Source of the DNA: Winogradskyella wandonensis
GTDB taxonomy: Bacteria; Bacteroidota; Bacteroidia; Flavobacteriales; Flavobacteriaceae
Assembly (NCBI RefSeq): GCF_004346845.1
Contig: NZ_SMGI01000002.1
Location: forward strand, 62,001 to 126,000
Direction of reading: 5' to 3'
Length of the DNA stretch: 64,000 nt
Shown one piece after another: positions 8,560 through 17,347 of this stretch (within the stretch, counting starts at the first letter, position 1; every line of letters starts with the position of its first letter). Both the position numbers and the translations under genes were made by a program. The notes beneath the pieces were generated by a model. It saw only the letters and a list, made by a program, of their open reading frames with translations. It was not told the DNA's origin and did no database searches.

Positions 8560-9912
8560 TTATTTATTTTTTGCATTTTTAGTGACTTCTGTACCCATGT
8601 AATCTTGTACAGTTCTAAAGCCGATATAACTTCTTGCAGAGTCTGCATATTCGTAATCTCTAGAGCTTACTTGTAAATAGTAGGCTACATCTTTCCAAGA
8701 TCCTCCGCGCACAACTTTACGCTGGTTATTTTTATCGTTTACACTTGGATTGATACTAGACATAAACTCGTAAGAAGATGTCGAATACGAGCTATTAACC
8801 CATTCTGAAACGTTCCCTGCCATATTATACAAGTTGAAATCGTTTGGCTCATATGCATCTGCCTCTACAGTATATAAAGCTTGGTCAGCTGCGTAATCTC
8901 CACGAAGTGGTTTAAAATTAGCCATAAAACAACCGCGGTCGTTCAACGTGTAGTTATTACCCCAAGGATAGGTTGCTCCTTGTAATCCACCACGAGCAGC
9001 ATATTCCCATTCTGCTTCATTAGGTAGTCTATATACATTTACAGGTTGTCTTTTTCTATCTTTTTGGTAATTATTATGGTAAATAGTTCTCCACTGACAG
9101 AACGCTTTAGCTTGATCCCATGATACACCTACCACTGGATAATCTCCATAAGCATCGTGCCAAAAATAATCATTGTGCATTGGCTCGTTATAAGAGTATG
9201 CAAAATCACGAATCCATACTGTTGTATCTGGATACACCATTATCTCTCTCTGTTCGATAACATCAGATCTTTTTAAAGATGGGTCTTTTGCCGCCGCTTG
9301 GATATCCATTTCTGTGTATTTAAACACAAACTGAGACACATCCCAAGAACGCTGACCGTTATAAGACTCTTCTAAAGGCAAATACATATTGTCCATTACT
9401 TCAGAGTACAGCTCGTCTGGATAATCTTCTGTATCGAAAATTAAGTCGATGTCTTTATTGATAACGCGTTGTTCGTTACCATAAGTCTCTATCATGTATT
9501 TTTGATATGGACTAAGATTTGCTGTATCTGCATCTTTATAAGCAAACTCTCCAATTCCTCCATCTCCAGGAACTTTTCCTTCTAAATCTGCCATCTCAGC
9601 AAGATTTTCTCTAATAATGTTATCTCTTACATCTTCGACGAACTGTCTGTACTCACTATTTGTGATTTCTGTTTCGTCCATGTAAAATGCTCTAACCGTA
9701 GCAGTTTTAGTTGGTGAATCTTGCATTCCGGCTAAATCATCATCAGATTTACCCATAATAAATGCACCTCCAGGAATAAGCGTCATTCCATAAGGTTTTT
9801 CCGGGTGCCATCTTTTACCTTTTGCGCCAACAAGTTGTCCGCGGTCTCCAGAGTTACAGCTTACCATAAAAGCCAACACTGTGATTAGTAAAACAAGCTT
9901 ATTAATTTTCAT
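8560..9912 (-). CDS. gldK: Gliding motility / type IX secretion lipoprotein GldK
   Basis: This 450-residue lipoprotein has a lipobox ending at Cys19 (FMVSCNSG) and a formylglycine-generating-enzyme-like fold, with motifs PGGAFIMGKSDDD, VVGVSWDQAKAFCQWR, LPNEAEWEYAARGG, MAGNVSEWV and VVRGGSWKD. In GldK (PorK) this fold is structural: with GldN it forms the large outer-membrane-attached ring of the T9SS. It is the first gene of gldKLMN. The catalytic chemistry of sulfatase activators is not expected here; that is family knowledge, not something shown by the sequence alone. Confidence 0.95.
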   Translation of the reverse strand: MKINKLVLLITVLAFMVSCNSGDRGQLVGAKGKRWHPEKPYGMTLIPGGAFIMGKSDDDLAGMQDSPTKTATVRAFYMDETEITNSEYRQFVEDVRDNIIRENLAEMADLEGKVPGDGGIGEFAYKDADTANLSPYQKYMIETYGNEQRVINKDIDLIFDTEDYPDELYSEVMDNMYLPLEESYNGQRSWDVSQFVFKYTEMDIQAAAKDPSLKRSDVIEQREIMVYPDTTVWIRDFAYSYNEPMHNDYFWHDAYGDYPVVGVSWDQAKAFCQWRTIYHNNYQKDRKRQPVNVYRLPNEAEWEYAARGGLQGATYPWGNNYTLNDRGCFMANFKPLRGDYAADQALYTVEADAYEPNDFNLYNMAGNVSEWVNSSYSTSSYEFMSSINPSVNDKNNQRKVVRGGSWKDVAYYLQVSSRDYEYADSARSYIGFRTVQDYMGTEVTKNAKNK

Positions 9913-9953
9913 AAAACTATAGGTTTAATTAGTATCCTTCAATTTTGAGTTGG

Positions 9954-9984
9954 TAAACATATTTCAATTAATCGGAAAAAACAA
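9954..9984 (-). promoter_or_regulatory. Possible gldKLMN promoter
   Basis: On the minus strand a TTG (9982-9984) is separated by 20 bases from TATGTTTA (9954-9961). The latter is one base off the Bacteroidota -7 consensus. It would give a leader of about 35 bases before gldK. The rest of the 160-base gap is AT-rich without other visible features. Confidence 0.35.
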
Positions 9985-10071
9985 CTTTTTTCTATTTTTT
10001 TTTGCACTTTATCCTCAAAAAAGGGTATTTCGTCGATAAAAATAATGTTAAGACTCGATGAAATGCATATT

Positions 10072-11238
10072 TTAGAAGTTATTCTTCCTGTAGGCTTTAT
10101 ACCATCTTTCTGGTATTTTACCAGAGGTTGCATCTACGTAATCGTCGTATGCGCATGGTAATAACGTATGCTTTTTTAATTTATTATTAAGATTTGCTAA
10201 AAAAGGAATTTCTATCCACCAGCGTCCCGTTTTTATACTTTTAAAGAATATAAGCTCTTCATCTTCAACAAGTACATTGTATTTTTGATAGTTATTGGAA
10301 TTTACAAAATCGTCATCTTTAACTCTGCAATTAACGCCTTCAATAAAATACCACATCATTTGAGAGATAAGCATCGCCGTTATGTCATCCTTTGGTGCAT
10401 AATGGTATTCGTATATACCAAAGGAAGATACTTTATTGCTTATGCCCGCATAACGTGTAATGGCACAAATCTCTTTTCCGTCTAAACCATTTGGTGTAAA
10501 CTTTAGACGCTCACCGACTTCCGCTGCTCTAACAGATTTTAAATCTACCGTTACGATGTGAGCATCTCTCATTATTGGCTCTACTGCATGAATGTTTTTA
10601 GAAACCTCTCCTAAGCGATAGGCTTCAAAATACAAACGCTCCATCAAATCTATTTCTTCTTGAGAATTGAAATAGGTTTGGTAACCTAACGTAGAGTAAT
10701 TAAATAAGTTATAAGGCTCCTCCGTAATTATCTTACCTAAATAACTGTTGTTCTTAATAGGTAAAGACGAATCGCCTAGATCGAAATTCGTATCGACACT
10801 TACAATATTAACCATTGGCTGAAGACTATCGTAAGCTCTATAATTGGCGTAGGTTAAATCTTGACTGCCTCCTAATATTATAGGTATAATCCCTTTTTCT
10901 ATAAGTAACTCTGTAGTGGTCTTTAAAGCAAAATAACTGTCTTCCACTGATTCGCCAGGCTCAATATCGCCTAAATCTGCTATAGTTGTGTGCCAATTCC
11001 CTGGAAAAAGACTGTACAATGTTTTTCTTATATCGTCAAAATTCAGAGTTGCACCAATATAATTGACATCGTTTCGATTTTCCTTAACACCAACTATGGC
11101 GATTTTAACATCATCTAAGTCTGGAATGCCATTTTGCTCTGAGTGAATTTTAACTTTCTTTCCTATGGTTTGCTGTGATAATAACTCGGTATGTGCTAAC
11201 ACTAAATCCGAAACTGGGGAGAGAAAATTAAAATTCAT
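10072..11238 (-). CDS. Arginase/formimidoylglutamase-fold protein with degenerate metal site
   Basis: The 388-residue protein follows the ureohydrolase (arginase/agmatinase/HutG) fold. The metal-ligand motifs are altered. The usual GGDH is GGSQ (Gln126 in place of His). The DAHxD motif is DTNFD (Asp149, Asn151, Asp153; His lost). The SxDxD motif is TVDLK (Asp232 kept, second Asp replaced by Lys234). Three of six manganese ligands are therefore missing. Annotation pipelines are likely to call it formimidoylglutamase, but hydrolysis is doubtful. It lies 6 bases downstream of topA and ahead of gldK. A structural or regulatory role is possible; function unknown. Confidence 0.75.
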   Translation of the reverse strand: MNFNFLSPVSDLVLAHTELLSQQTIGKKVKIHSEQNGIPDLDDVKIAIVGVKENRNDVNYIGATLNFDDIRKTLYSLFPGNWHTTIADLGDIEPGESVEDSYFALKTTTELLIEKGIIPIILGGSQDLTYANYRAYDSLQPMVNIVSVDTNFDLGDSSLPIKNNSYLGKIITEEPYNLFNYSTLGYQTYFNSQEEIDLMERLYFEAYRLGEVSKNIHAVEPIMRDAHIVTVDLKSVRAAEVGERLKFTPNGLDGKEICAITRYAGISNKVSSFGIYEYHYAPKDDITAMLISQMMWYFIEGVNCRVKDDDFVNSNNYQKYNVLVEDEELIFFKSIKTGRWWIEIPFLANLNNKLKKHTLLPCAYDDYVDATSGKIPERWYKAYRKNNF

Positions 11239-11244
11239 TAGCAG

Positions 11245-13755
11245 TTATTTTTTTGAAGTTGTTTTCTTTTTGGTGGTCTTTCTTTTGGATGCTTTTTTCT
11301 TTGGAGCATTTTTTTCTAGAATTGCCTGAGCTTCTTCTAATGTCATATCGCTAACATCAACAGTCTTTGGCAATTCAACTTTTTGCTTACCTTTAATTAC
11401 ATGGTGTCTTCCCCATCTTGCTTTTTCTACACGTACACCTTCTTCTTCCCAAACATGAATAAGCTTATCCTTTTCTTTTTGTATTTTATCTTCGATTAAA
11501 GTAACGATATCTTCCTCAGATAAATTATCCCAATCATATTTTTTATTCACATTAATAAACATATTGTTCCATTTAATAAATGGCCCAAAACGTCCTTTTC
11601 CTTTTATTACATCTAATCCTTGATACGTATATATAGGTGCGTCTGCTTTTTCTTTCTCTTTAATATACGCTACAGCTTCGTCGAAATCTACACTTAATGG
11701 ATCAACTCCTTTTGGTAAGGAAACGAATTTTTTTCCAAAACGCACATAAGGTCCGTAGCGTCCATTATTCACCTCAACTTCTTCTTCTTTATAGTGACCT
11801 AAAGATTTTGGAAGTTTAAACAAGTCCATAGCTTCCTCGAAGGTAATAGAACTCAATTGTTGGTCTGGAGAAAGACTTGCAAATTTTGGCTTCTCTTCTT
11901 CTTCTACTGTCCCTATTTGCACCATTGGCCCAAATTTACCTAGACGTACGCTAACTTGGCGGCCACTTTCTGGATCTACACCCAAGACACGTTCACCTGA
12001 TTCGCGCTCGGCATTTTCTTTTACATCTTCTACTTGTGGATGAAATCCTTTGTAGAAATCCTTCATCATAGCTCGCCAATCTTCTTTACCCTCGGCAATA
12101 TCATCAAAACTCTCTTCTACTTTCGCCGTAAAATTATAATCAAGAATACTTTCAAAATGATTCACAAGGAAATCCGTAACAATCATTCCAATATCTGTTG
12201 GTACTAATTTACCTTTATTCGAACCTGTAATTTCGGACAACTGCTTTTCTTTAATATTGTCGTCCTCAAAAACAATTTGTTTGTAGTTACGCTCTTCGCC
12301 TTCGCTTGTTCCTTTTTCTATATAATTTCTATTTTGTATGGTAGAAATTGTTGGTGCGTAAGTCGATGGACGACCAATACCCAATTCCTCTAGTTTTTTT
12401 ACTAGAGATGCCTCTGTAAAACGAGATGGTGGTCGTGTAAAACGCTCGGTTGCCGTGATGTAGTTGCTATCTAATGCCTCGCCAACTTTTAAATCTGGTA
12501 AAATCCCTTCTTGCTCTGTATCTTCGTCGTCTGTGCCTTCTAAATATACTTTTAGAAAACCTTCGAATGTGATGATTTCTCCGCTAGCAGTAAATTGCTC
12601 GCTTACCGCCTTATCAGAATTTATCCGAATCTTAAGGTTGGTACGCTCCAATTTAGCTTCACTCATTTGTGATGCGATAGCACGTTTCCATATAAGCTCA
12701 TATAATCTCGCTTGATCACGCTCTGCATTAACAGAATGACTTGCAAAATTTGTTGGTCGAATGGCTTCGTGAGCTTCTTGCGCACCTTTGCTTTTTCCTT
12801 TATAATTACGTGGTTTACTAAACTCTGTACCGTAAGCGCTTATAATTTCATTTTTTGCGCCTTGCTTAGCCTCGTCAGAAAGATTAACACTATCGGTTCT
12901 CATATACGTAATTAAACCCGCTTCGTACAAACGTTGTGCATTGCTCATTGTACGACTAACTGAAAAGCCTAATTTTCTAGAAGCCTCTTGCTGTAACGTA
13001 GATGTTGTAAATGGTGGCGCTGGCGATTTTTTTGCTGGCTTTTTCTGAAGGTCTGCAACGTCGTAAGAAGCGCCAATATTATTCTTTAAAAACTGAACTG
13101 CCTCTTCTTCTGTATCAAAATTCTTAGGTAATTTTGCCTTAAACGTAGAGCCGTTTGCTGTTTTAAATTCGGCATCGACCCTGTAAGTGGCATCCGTTTT
13201 AAATTTCTCTATTTCTCTCTCGCGTTCTACAATTAATCTTACCGACACCGATTGAACACGACCAGCAGACAATCCGCCTTTAACCTTACGCCATAATACT
13301 GGAGACAATTCATAACCAACAATTCTATCTAAAACGCGTCTTGCTTGTTGCGCATCTACCAAATTATAATCAATACTTCTTGGGTTTTCTATGGCTTTTT
13401 GGATAGCACTTTTTGTAATTTCATGAAAAACAATTCGTTTGGTTTTCTCTTTATCCAAGCCTAAACTTTCTGCCAAATGCCATGCAATGGCTTCCCCTTC
13501 TCTATCCTCATCACTCGCTAGCCAAACAATCTCTGCTTTCTGGGCTAAATCCTTTAGTTTTTTTACAATATCTTTTTTGTCTTTAGAGACTTGATATTTT
13601 GGCTTGAAATCACCCTCGACATCTACACCCAACTCTTTGGAAGGCAAATCTGCGATATGACCAAAACTAGACTCGACTTTAAAGTCTTTCCCTAGAAATT
13701 TTTCTATGGTTTTGGCTTTTGCAGGTGACTCAACTATAACTAAATTCTTTGGCAT
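11245..13755 (-). CDS. topA: DNA topoisomerase I (type IA)
   Basis: This 836-residue protein relaxes negative supercoils by single-strand passage. The N-terminal Toprim domain starts KNLVIVESPAKAKTIEKFLG and has the DEDREGEAIAWHL metal motif. The active-site tyrosine is in GLITYMRTDSVNLS. Three topoisomerase C-terminal repeats follow, around FGPMVQIG, YGPYVRFG and FGPFIKW. No zinc-finger CxxC pairs are seen, and the tail is Lys-rich, as in other Bacteroidota. The ATG at 13755 (MPKNLVIVES) is chosen over one 8 codons upstream because the Toprim core begins there. Confidence 0.95.
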   Translation of the reverse strand: MPKNLVIVESPAKAKTIEKFLGKDFKVESSFGHIADLPSKELGVDVEGDFKPKYQVSKDKKDIVKKLKDLAQKAEIVWLASDEDREGEAIAWHLAESLGLDKEKTKRIVFHEITKSAIQKAIENPRSIDYNLVDAQQARRVLDRIVGYELSPVLWRKVKGGLSAGRVQSVSVRLIVEREREIEKFKTDATYRVDAEFKTANGSTFKAKLPKNFDTEEEAVQFLKNNIGASYDVADLQKKPAKKSPAPPFTTSTLQQEASRKLGFSVSRTMSNAQRLYEAGLITYMRTDSVNLSDEAKQGAKNEIISAYGTEFSKPRNYKGKSKGAQEAHEAIRPTNFASHSVNAERDQARLYELIWKRAIASQMSEAKLERTNLKIRINSDKAVSEQFTASGEIITFEGFLKVYLEGTDDEDTEQEGILPDLKVGEALDSNYITATERFTRPPSRFTEASLVKKLEELGIGRPSTYAPTISTIQNRNYIEKGTSEGEERNYKQIVFEDDNIKEKQLSEITGSNKGKLVPTDIGMIVTDFLVNHFESILDYNFTAKVEESFDDIAEGKEDWRAMMKDFYKGFHPQVEDVKENAERESGERVLGVDPESGRQVSVRLGKFGPMVQIGTVEEEEKPKFASLSPDQQLSSITFEEAMDLFKLPKSLGHYKEEEVEVNNGRYGPYVRFGKKFVSLPKGVDPLSVDFDEAVAYIKEKEKADAPIYTYQGLDVIKGKGRFGPFIKWNNMFINVNKKYDWDNLSEEDIVTLIEDKIQKEKDKLIHVWEEEGVRVEKARWGRHHVIKGKQKVELPKTVDVSDMTLEEAQAILEKNAPKKKASKRKTTKKKTTSKK

Positions 13756-13776
13756 TATTACTTTTTTTTGAGGGTA

Positions 13777-13804
13777 CAAATGTATATCAAAAAAAATATA
13801 CCAA
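13777..13804 (-). promoter_or_regulatory. Putative topA promoter
   Basis: On the minus strand TACATTTG (13777-13784) matches the -7 consensus. TTG at 13802-13804 lies 17 bases upstream of it as a possible -33 element. The box is 21 bases from the topA ATG. Confidence 0.5.
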
Positions 13805-13900
13805 CCTAATTATGGTTAAATACAGCTAAAAATTAAGCCCTATTTAACTAATAAAAATACACACTGAAGCTCTATTAATAAAACAAATTACTACTGCCAC

Positions 13901-13933
13901 TTTGTCACAATCATTCATTTATTCTTATCTTTG
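13901..13933 (+). promoter_or_regulatory. miaB promoter with both -33 and -7 elements
   Basis: TTTG at 13901-13904 and TATCTTTG at 13926-13933, 21 bases apart, match the Bacteroidota promoter consensus best of all sites in the window. Initiation near 13940 would lie upstream of the chosen ATG at 13984. Confidence 0.65.
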
Positions 13934-13983
13934 CATGCTTATTGACACACGAAACAGAATTCCATTTATACTGGAAAACACCT

Positions 13984-15432
13984 ATGGAAAAAATTATTGA
14001 TGAAAATAAACAAGGTGAACGCCTAGTTATTGAAGCTAAAGATGGTAATACCAAAAAACTTTTTATTGAAAGTTATGGTTGCCAAATGAATTTTAGCGAT
14101 AGTGAGATTGTAGCATCAATTTTATCTCAAGAAGGATTTAATACCACAAATACACTTGAGGAAGCCGATTTAGTACTTGTAAATACTTGTTCAATTAGAG
14201 ATAAAGCAGAACAGACTGTTCGTAAACGTTTAGAAAAATACAACGCCGTAAAAAAAGATAAGAATCCAAAAATGAAGATTGGCGTTCTTGGTTGTATGGC
14301 CGAACGTTTAAAAAGTAAATTTCTTGAAGAGGAAAAAATGGTAGATTTGGTCGTTGGACCAGATGCTTACAAAGATTTACCAAATCTTATAGAAGAGGTT
14401 GAGGATGGCAGAAATGCTATAAACGTAATTTTATCTAAGGAAGAAACTTATGGCGATATTGCTCCTGTAAGACTTAATAGTAATGGTGTTACAGCCTTTG
14501 TTTCCATTACTCGTGGTTGTGATAATATGTGTACATTCTGTGTTGTTCCTTTTACCAGAGGACGCGAGCGCAGCCGAGAACCGCAATCTATAATCGAAGA
14601 AATTAATGATTTAGCAAAAAGAGGATTTAAAGAGGTTACGCTTCTTGGCCAAAATGTAGATAGTTATTTATGGTATGGTGGTGGACTTAAAAAAGATTTC
14701 GACAAAGCCTCTGAAATACAAAAAGCAACAGCTGTAAATTTTGCAATGCTTTTAGACATGTGTGCTAAAGCACAGCCAAAAATGCGTTTTCGTTTTTCAA
14801 CGTCCAACCCACAAGATATGACGCTTGATGTTATCGAAACCATGGCAAAGCATAGAAATATCTGTAAATACATTCATTTACCAGTACAAAGTGGTAGTAA
14901 TCGTATTTTAAAAGAAATGAATCGCCTTCATACCCGCGAAGAATATTTTGAATTGATTGATAACATAAAACGTATTATTCCAGAAGTAGCCATAAGTCAA
15001 GACATGATTGCTGGTTTCCCTACAGAAACAGAAGAGGACCACCAAGACACATTGAGCTTAATGGAATATGTAAAATATGATTTTGGTTTTATGTTTGCCT
15101 ATTCTGAGCGTCCTGGCACTCTGGCTGGTCGTAAAATGAAAGATGATGTGCCCGAAGAGGTAAAGAAAAGACGACTTAACGAAATTCAAGCTTTACAACG
15201 AAAACACAGTCATTACAATACGTTGAAGCAGGTAGGACAAACCCAAGAGGTACTTATAGAAAAAAGTTCGAAGAAATCGGATGCACACTGGTCTGGGAGA
15301 AATACACAAAACACAGTTGTGGTTTTCCCAAAAGAGCATTATAAAGTTGGTGATTTTGTGAATGTAAAAATTACAGATTGTACATCAGCAACCTTAATTG
15401 GTGAAGCTGTTGGGTACTCTGAAAATAATTAA
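13984..15432 (+). CDS. miaB: tRNA-2-methylthio-N6-dimethylallyladenosine synthase MiaB
   Basis: MiaB adds the methylthio group to i6A37 of tRNAs reading UNN codons, using two [4Fe-4S] clusters and SAM. The protein (482 residues) has the N-terminal UPF0004 domain with its three cysteines (ESYGCQMNFSDSE, LVNTCSIRDKA, GVLGCMAER). It has the radical-SAM CxxxCxxC in RGCDNMCTFCVVPF and a C-terminal TRAM domain. The ATG at 13984 (MEKIIDENK) is preferred over one 14 codons upstream, which lies almost on top of the predicted transcription start. Confidence 0.95.
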   Translation: MEKIIDENKQGERLVIEAKDGNTKKLFIESYGCQMNFSDSEIVASILSQEGFNTTNTLEEADLVLVNTCSIRDKAEQTVRKRLEKYNAVKKDKNPKMKIGVLGCMAERLKSKFLEEEKMVDLVVGPDAYKDLPNLIEEVEDGRNAINVILSKEETYGDIAPVRLNSNGVTAFVSITRGCDNMCTFCVVPFTRGRERSREPQSIIEEINDLAKRGFKEVTLLGQNVDSYLWYGGGLKKDFDKASEIQKATAVNFAMLLDMCAKAQPKMRFRFSTSNPQDMTLDVIETMAKHRNICKYIHLPVQSGSNRILKEMNRLHTREEYFELIDNIKRIIPEVAISQDMIAGFPTETEEDHQDTLSLMEYVKYDFGFMFAYSERPGTLAGRKMKDDVPEEVKKRRLNEIQALQRKHSHYNTLKQVGQTQEVLIEKSSKKSDAHWSGRNTQNTVVVFPKEHYKVGDFVNVKITDCTSATLIGEAVGYSENN

Positions 15433-15442
15433 TATAAATAAT

Positions 15443-15503
15443 GTCGCTTCGAGAACCTTAGCGACCAAATTATTTTTCTGGACACTGAGGTTCTCGAAGT
15501 GAC
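15443..15503. repeat. Imperfect inverted repeat downstream of miaB (dispersed-element family A)
   Basis: Two 24-base arms (15443-15466 and 15480-15503) pair with four mismatches around a 13-base AT loop. The right arm, read in reverse, carries CACTTCGA and CTCAGTGT, also found at 22194. The left arm shares the 12-mer TGTCGCTTCGAG with the valS insert near 40325. It may act as a terminator for miaB, but no U tract follows. Confidence 0.65.
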
Positions 15504-15541
15504 TAGAATACCTAAAAAAAAGATTCCCGTTTATACGGAAA

Positions 15542-16819
15542 ATGCCTATGGAATCAGTACAAGCCATAAAACAGCGTTTCGGTATCATTGGTAACGACCC
15601 AAAGCTTAATCGCGCCATCGAAAAAGCAATACAGGTTGCCCCTACCGATATTTCTATTTTAGTAACTGGAGAAAGCGGTGTTGGTAAAGAGAGTATTCCA
15701 AAAATAATTCATCAGCTATCGCATCGTAAACACGGAAAATATATAGCCGTAAACTGTGGTGCAATACCAGAAGGCACCATTGATAGCGAACTTTTTGGCC
15801 ACGAAAAAGGTGCTTTTACTGGAGCTACACAAACACGCTCTGGCTATTTTGAAGTTGCGGATGGCGGCACCATATTCTTAGACGAAGTTGGCGAATTACC
15901 ATTAACTACTCAAGTACGTCTGCTAAGAGTACTAGAAAATGGTGAGTTTATAAAAGTTGGCTCTTCTAAAGTTCAAAAAACAGATGTAAGAATCGTTGCT
16001 GCTACTAATGTTAATATGTTCGAGGCTATTAAAAAAGAACGCTTCAGAGAAGATTTATATTATCGTTTAAGTACTATTGAAATTAACCTTCCGGCATTGC
16101 GGGAACGTAAAGAAGATATTCATCTTTTATTCCGAAAATTTGCAAGCGATTTTGCTCTAAAATATAAGATGCCAACCATTAAGCTAACTGATGAGGCTGT
16201 ACAATTATTATTGCGTTATCGCTGGAATGGAAATATCCGTCAGTTACGAAACGTAGCTGAACAAATTTCTGTGCTAGAACATAATCGTACGATTTCGGCT
16301 AATACTTTACAAACGTATTTACCAACTGGCGCTGGGCAGAATTTACCTGCGATAATCAAGGAGTCTAAATCCGAAAGCGACTTTAGTAACGAACGGGAAA
16401 TTCTGTACAAGGTCTTATTTGATATGAAAAGTGACTTAAATGACCTTAAGAAGCTTACCATGGAACTAATGAAAAGTGGTAATGCTTCTGAAGTTCAGAA
16501 AGATAATGAAAGTTTAATTCAGAAAATTTATGGCAATGATGACGTTTCGGATTTTGAAGAGACCGTAGACGATTTATCTGTTTTAGCAATTCCCGAACAT
16601 AAGGAAGAACTAATTGACGAAACAGTTACAAACAGCGACGATAAATATCACTTTGCAGAAGAGATTGAGGAAGAAGAAACATTGTCTCTGCAAGACAAAG
16701 AATTAGAATTAATTAAAAAATCATTAGAACGCCACAACGGAAAGCGTAAATTAGCCGCTGCAGAGTTGGGCATTAGCGAACGTACTTTATATAGAAAGAT
16801 AAAGCAATACGATTTATAA
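15542..16819 (+). CDS. Sigma-54-dependent transcriptional activator (AAA+ and Fis-type HTH, no sensor domain)
   Basis: The 425-residue protein starts almost directly with the AAA+ domain. It has Walker A GESGVGKE (43-50), the sigma-54 contact loop GAFTGAT (90-96) and Walker B GGTIFLDEVGE (108-118). An acidic linker (about 260-385) and a Fis-type helix-turn-helix (LAAAELGISERTLYRKIKQ) at the end follow. No receiver, GAF or PAS domain precedes the ATPase. Such proteins bind upstream sites and remodel the sigma-54 holoenzyme. The gene precedes lptE, a TPR gene and secG. An in-frame ATG at 15548 is an equally good start. Confidence 0.9.
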   Translation: MPMESVQAIKQRFGIIGNDPKLNRAIEKAIQVAPTDISILVTGESGVGKESIPKIIHQLSHRKHGKYIAVNCGAIPEGTIDSELFGHEKGAFTGATQTRSGYFEVADGGTIFLDEVGELPLTTQVRLLRVLENGEFIKVGSSKVQKTDVRIVAATNVNMFEAIKKERFREDLYYRLSTIEINLPALRERKEDIHLLFRKFASDFALKYKMPTIKLTDEAVQLLLRYRWNGNIRQLRNVAEQISVLEHNRTISANTLQTYLPTGAGQNLPAIIKESKSESDFSNEREILYKVLFDMKSDLNDLKKLTMELMKSGNASEVQKDNESLIQKIYGNDDVSDFEETVDDLSVLAIPEHKEELIDETVTNSDDKYHFAEEIEEEETLSLQDKELELIKKSLERHNGKRKLAAAELGISERTLYRKIKQYDL

Positions 16820-16845
16820 TTCGTTCGTTTTAGTAAAAAACAGCA

Positions 16846-17346
16846 ATGAGAATATACAAATATATAAGCATAGTAGCACTTTTTCTTAGCCTGACAGGAT
16901 GCGGCTTTTACTCATTTACTGGTGTAACTGATACGCCAAATTCGTTTCAGGTTAATTTCTTTCAAAATAATGCACCACTCATTGAGCCAGGTTTAGACAT
17001 TCAGTTTACAAACGCGCTTCAAGACCTAATTCAAAACCAAACAAGCTCTAATCTTGTAACGTCTGGTGGCGAAGTTATTTTTGATGGAGAGATTGTAGAA
17101 TATCGTATTAGTCCTACAACGGCAACTGCTAATAATAGAGCCGCTCAAAACAGACTTACAATAGGTGTTAATGTTAGGTATACAGATACTAAAGACGAAG
17201 AAAAAAATTTCGAGCAGCGCTTTTCGTTTTTTGTAGACTACGATGGTGATGCACTCTTAACAGGCAGTCAAAGAGACAGTGCTTGGGAAGAAATTTTCCA
17301 ACGTATTACTCAAGATATTTTTCAAAAAGCTTTTGCAGATTGGTAA
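16846..17346 (+). CDS. lptE: LPS-assembly lipoprotein LptE-like
   Basis: The 166-residue lipoprotein has a lipobox SLTGC (Cys19) followed by GFYSFTGV, matching the Bacteroidota LptE family. LptE plugs the LptD barrel and helps place LPS in the outer leaflet of the outer membrane. It follows the sigma-54 activator by 26 bases and is followed after one base by the TPR gene, so these are probably one transcript. LptD is not in the window. Confidence 0.85.
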   Translation: MRIYKYISIVALFLSLTGCGFYSFTGVTDTPNSFQVNFFQNNAPLIEPGLDIQFTNALQDLIQNQTSSNLVTSGGEVIFDGEIVEYRISPTTATANNRAAQNRLTIGVNVRYTDTKDEEKNFEQRFSFFVDYDGDALLTGSQRDSAWEEIFQRITQDIFQKAFADW

Positions 17347-17347
17347 T

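Noticed and set aside
9939..10133. 64-codon minus-strand ORF between gldK and the arginase-like gene
   Set aside because: It overlaps the end of the arginase-like gene in another frame, has low-complexity Phe/Lys/Ile composition and no recognisable motif.
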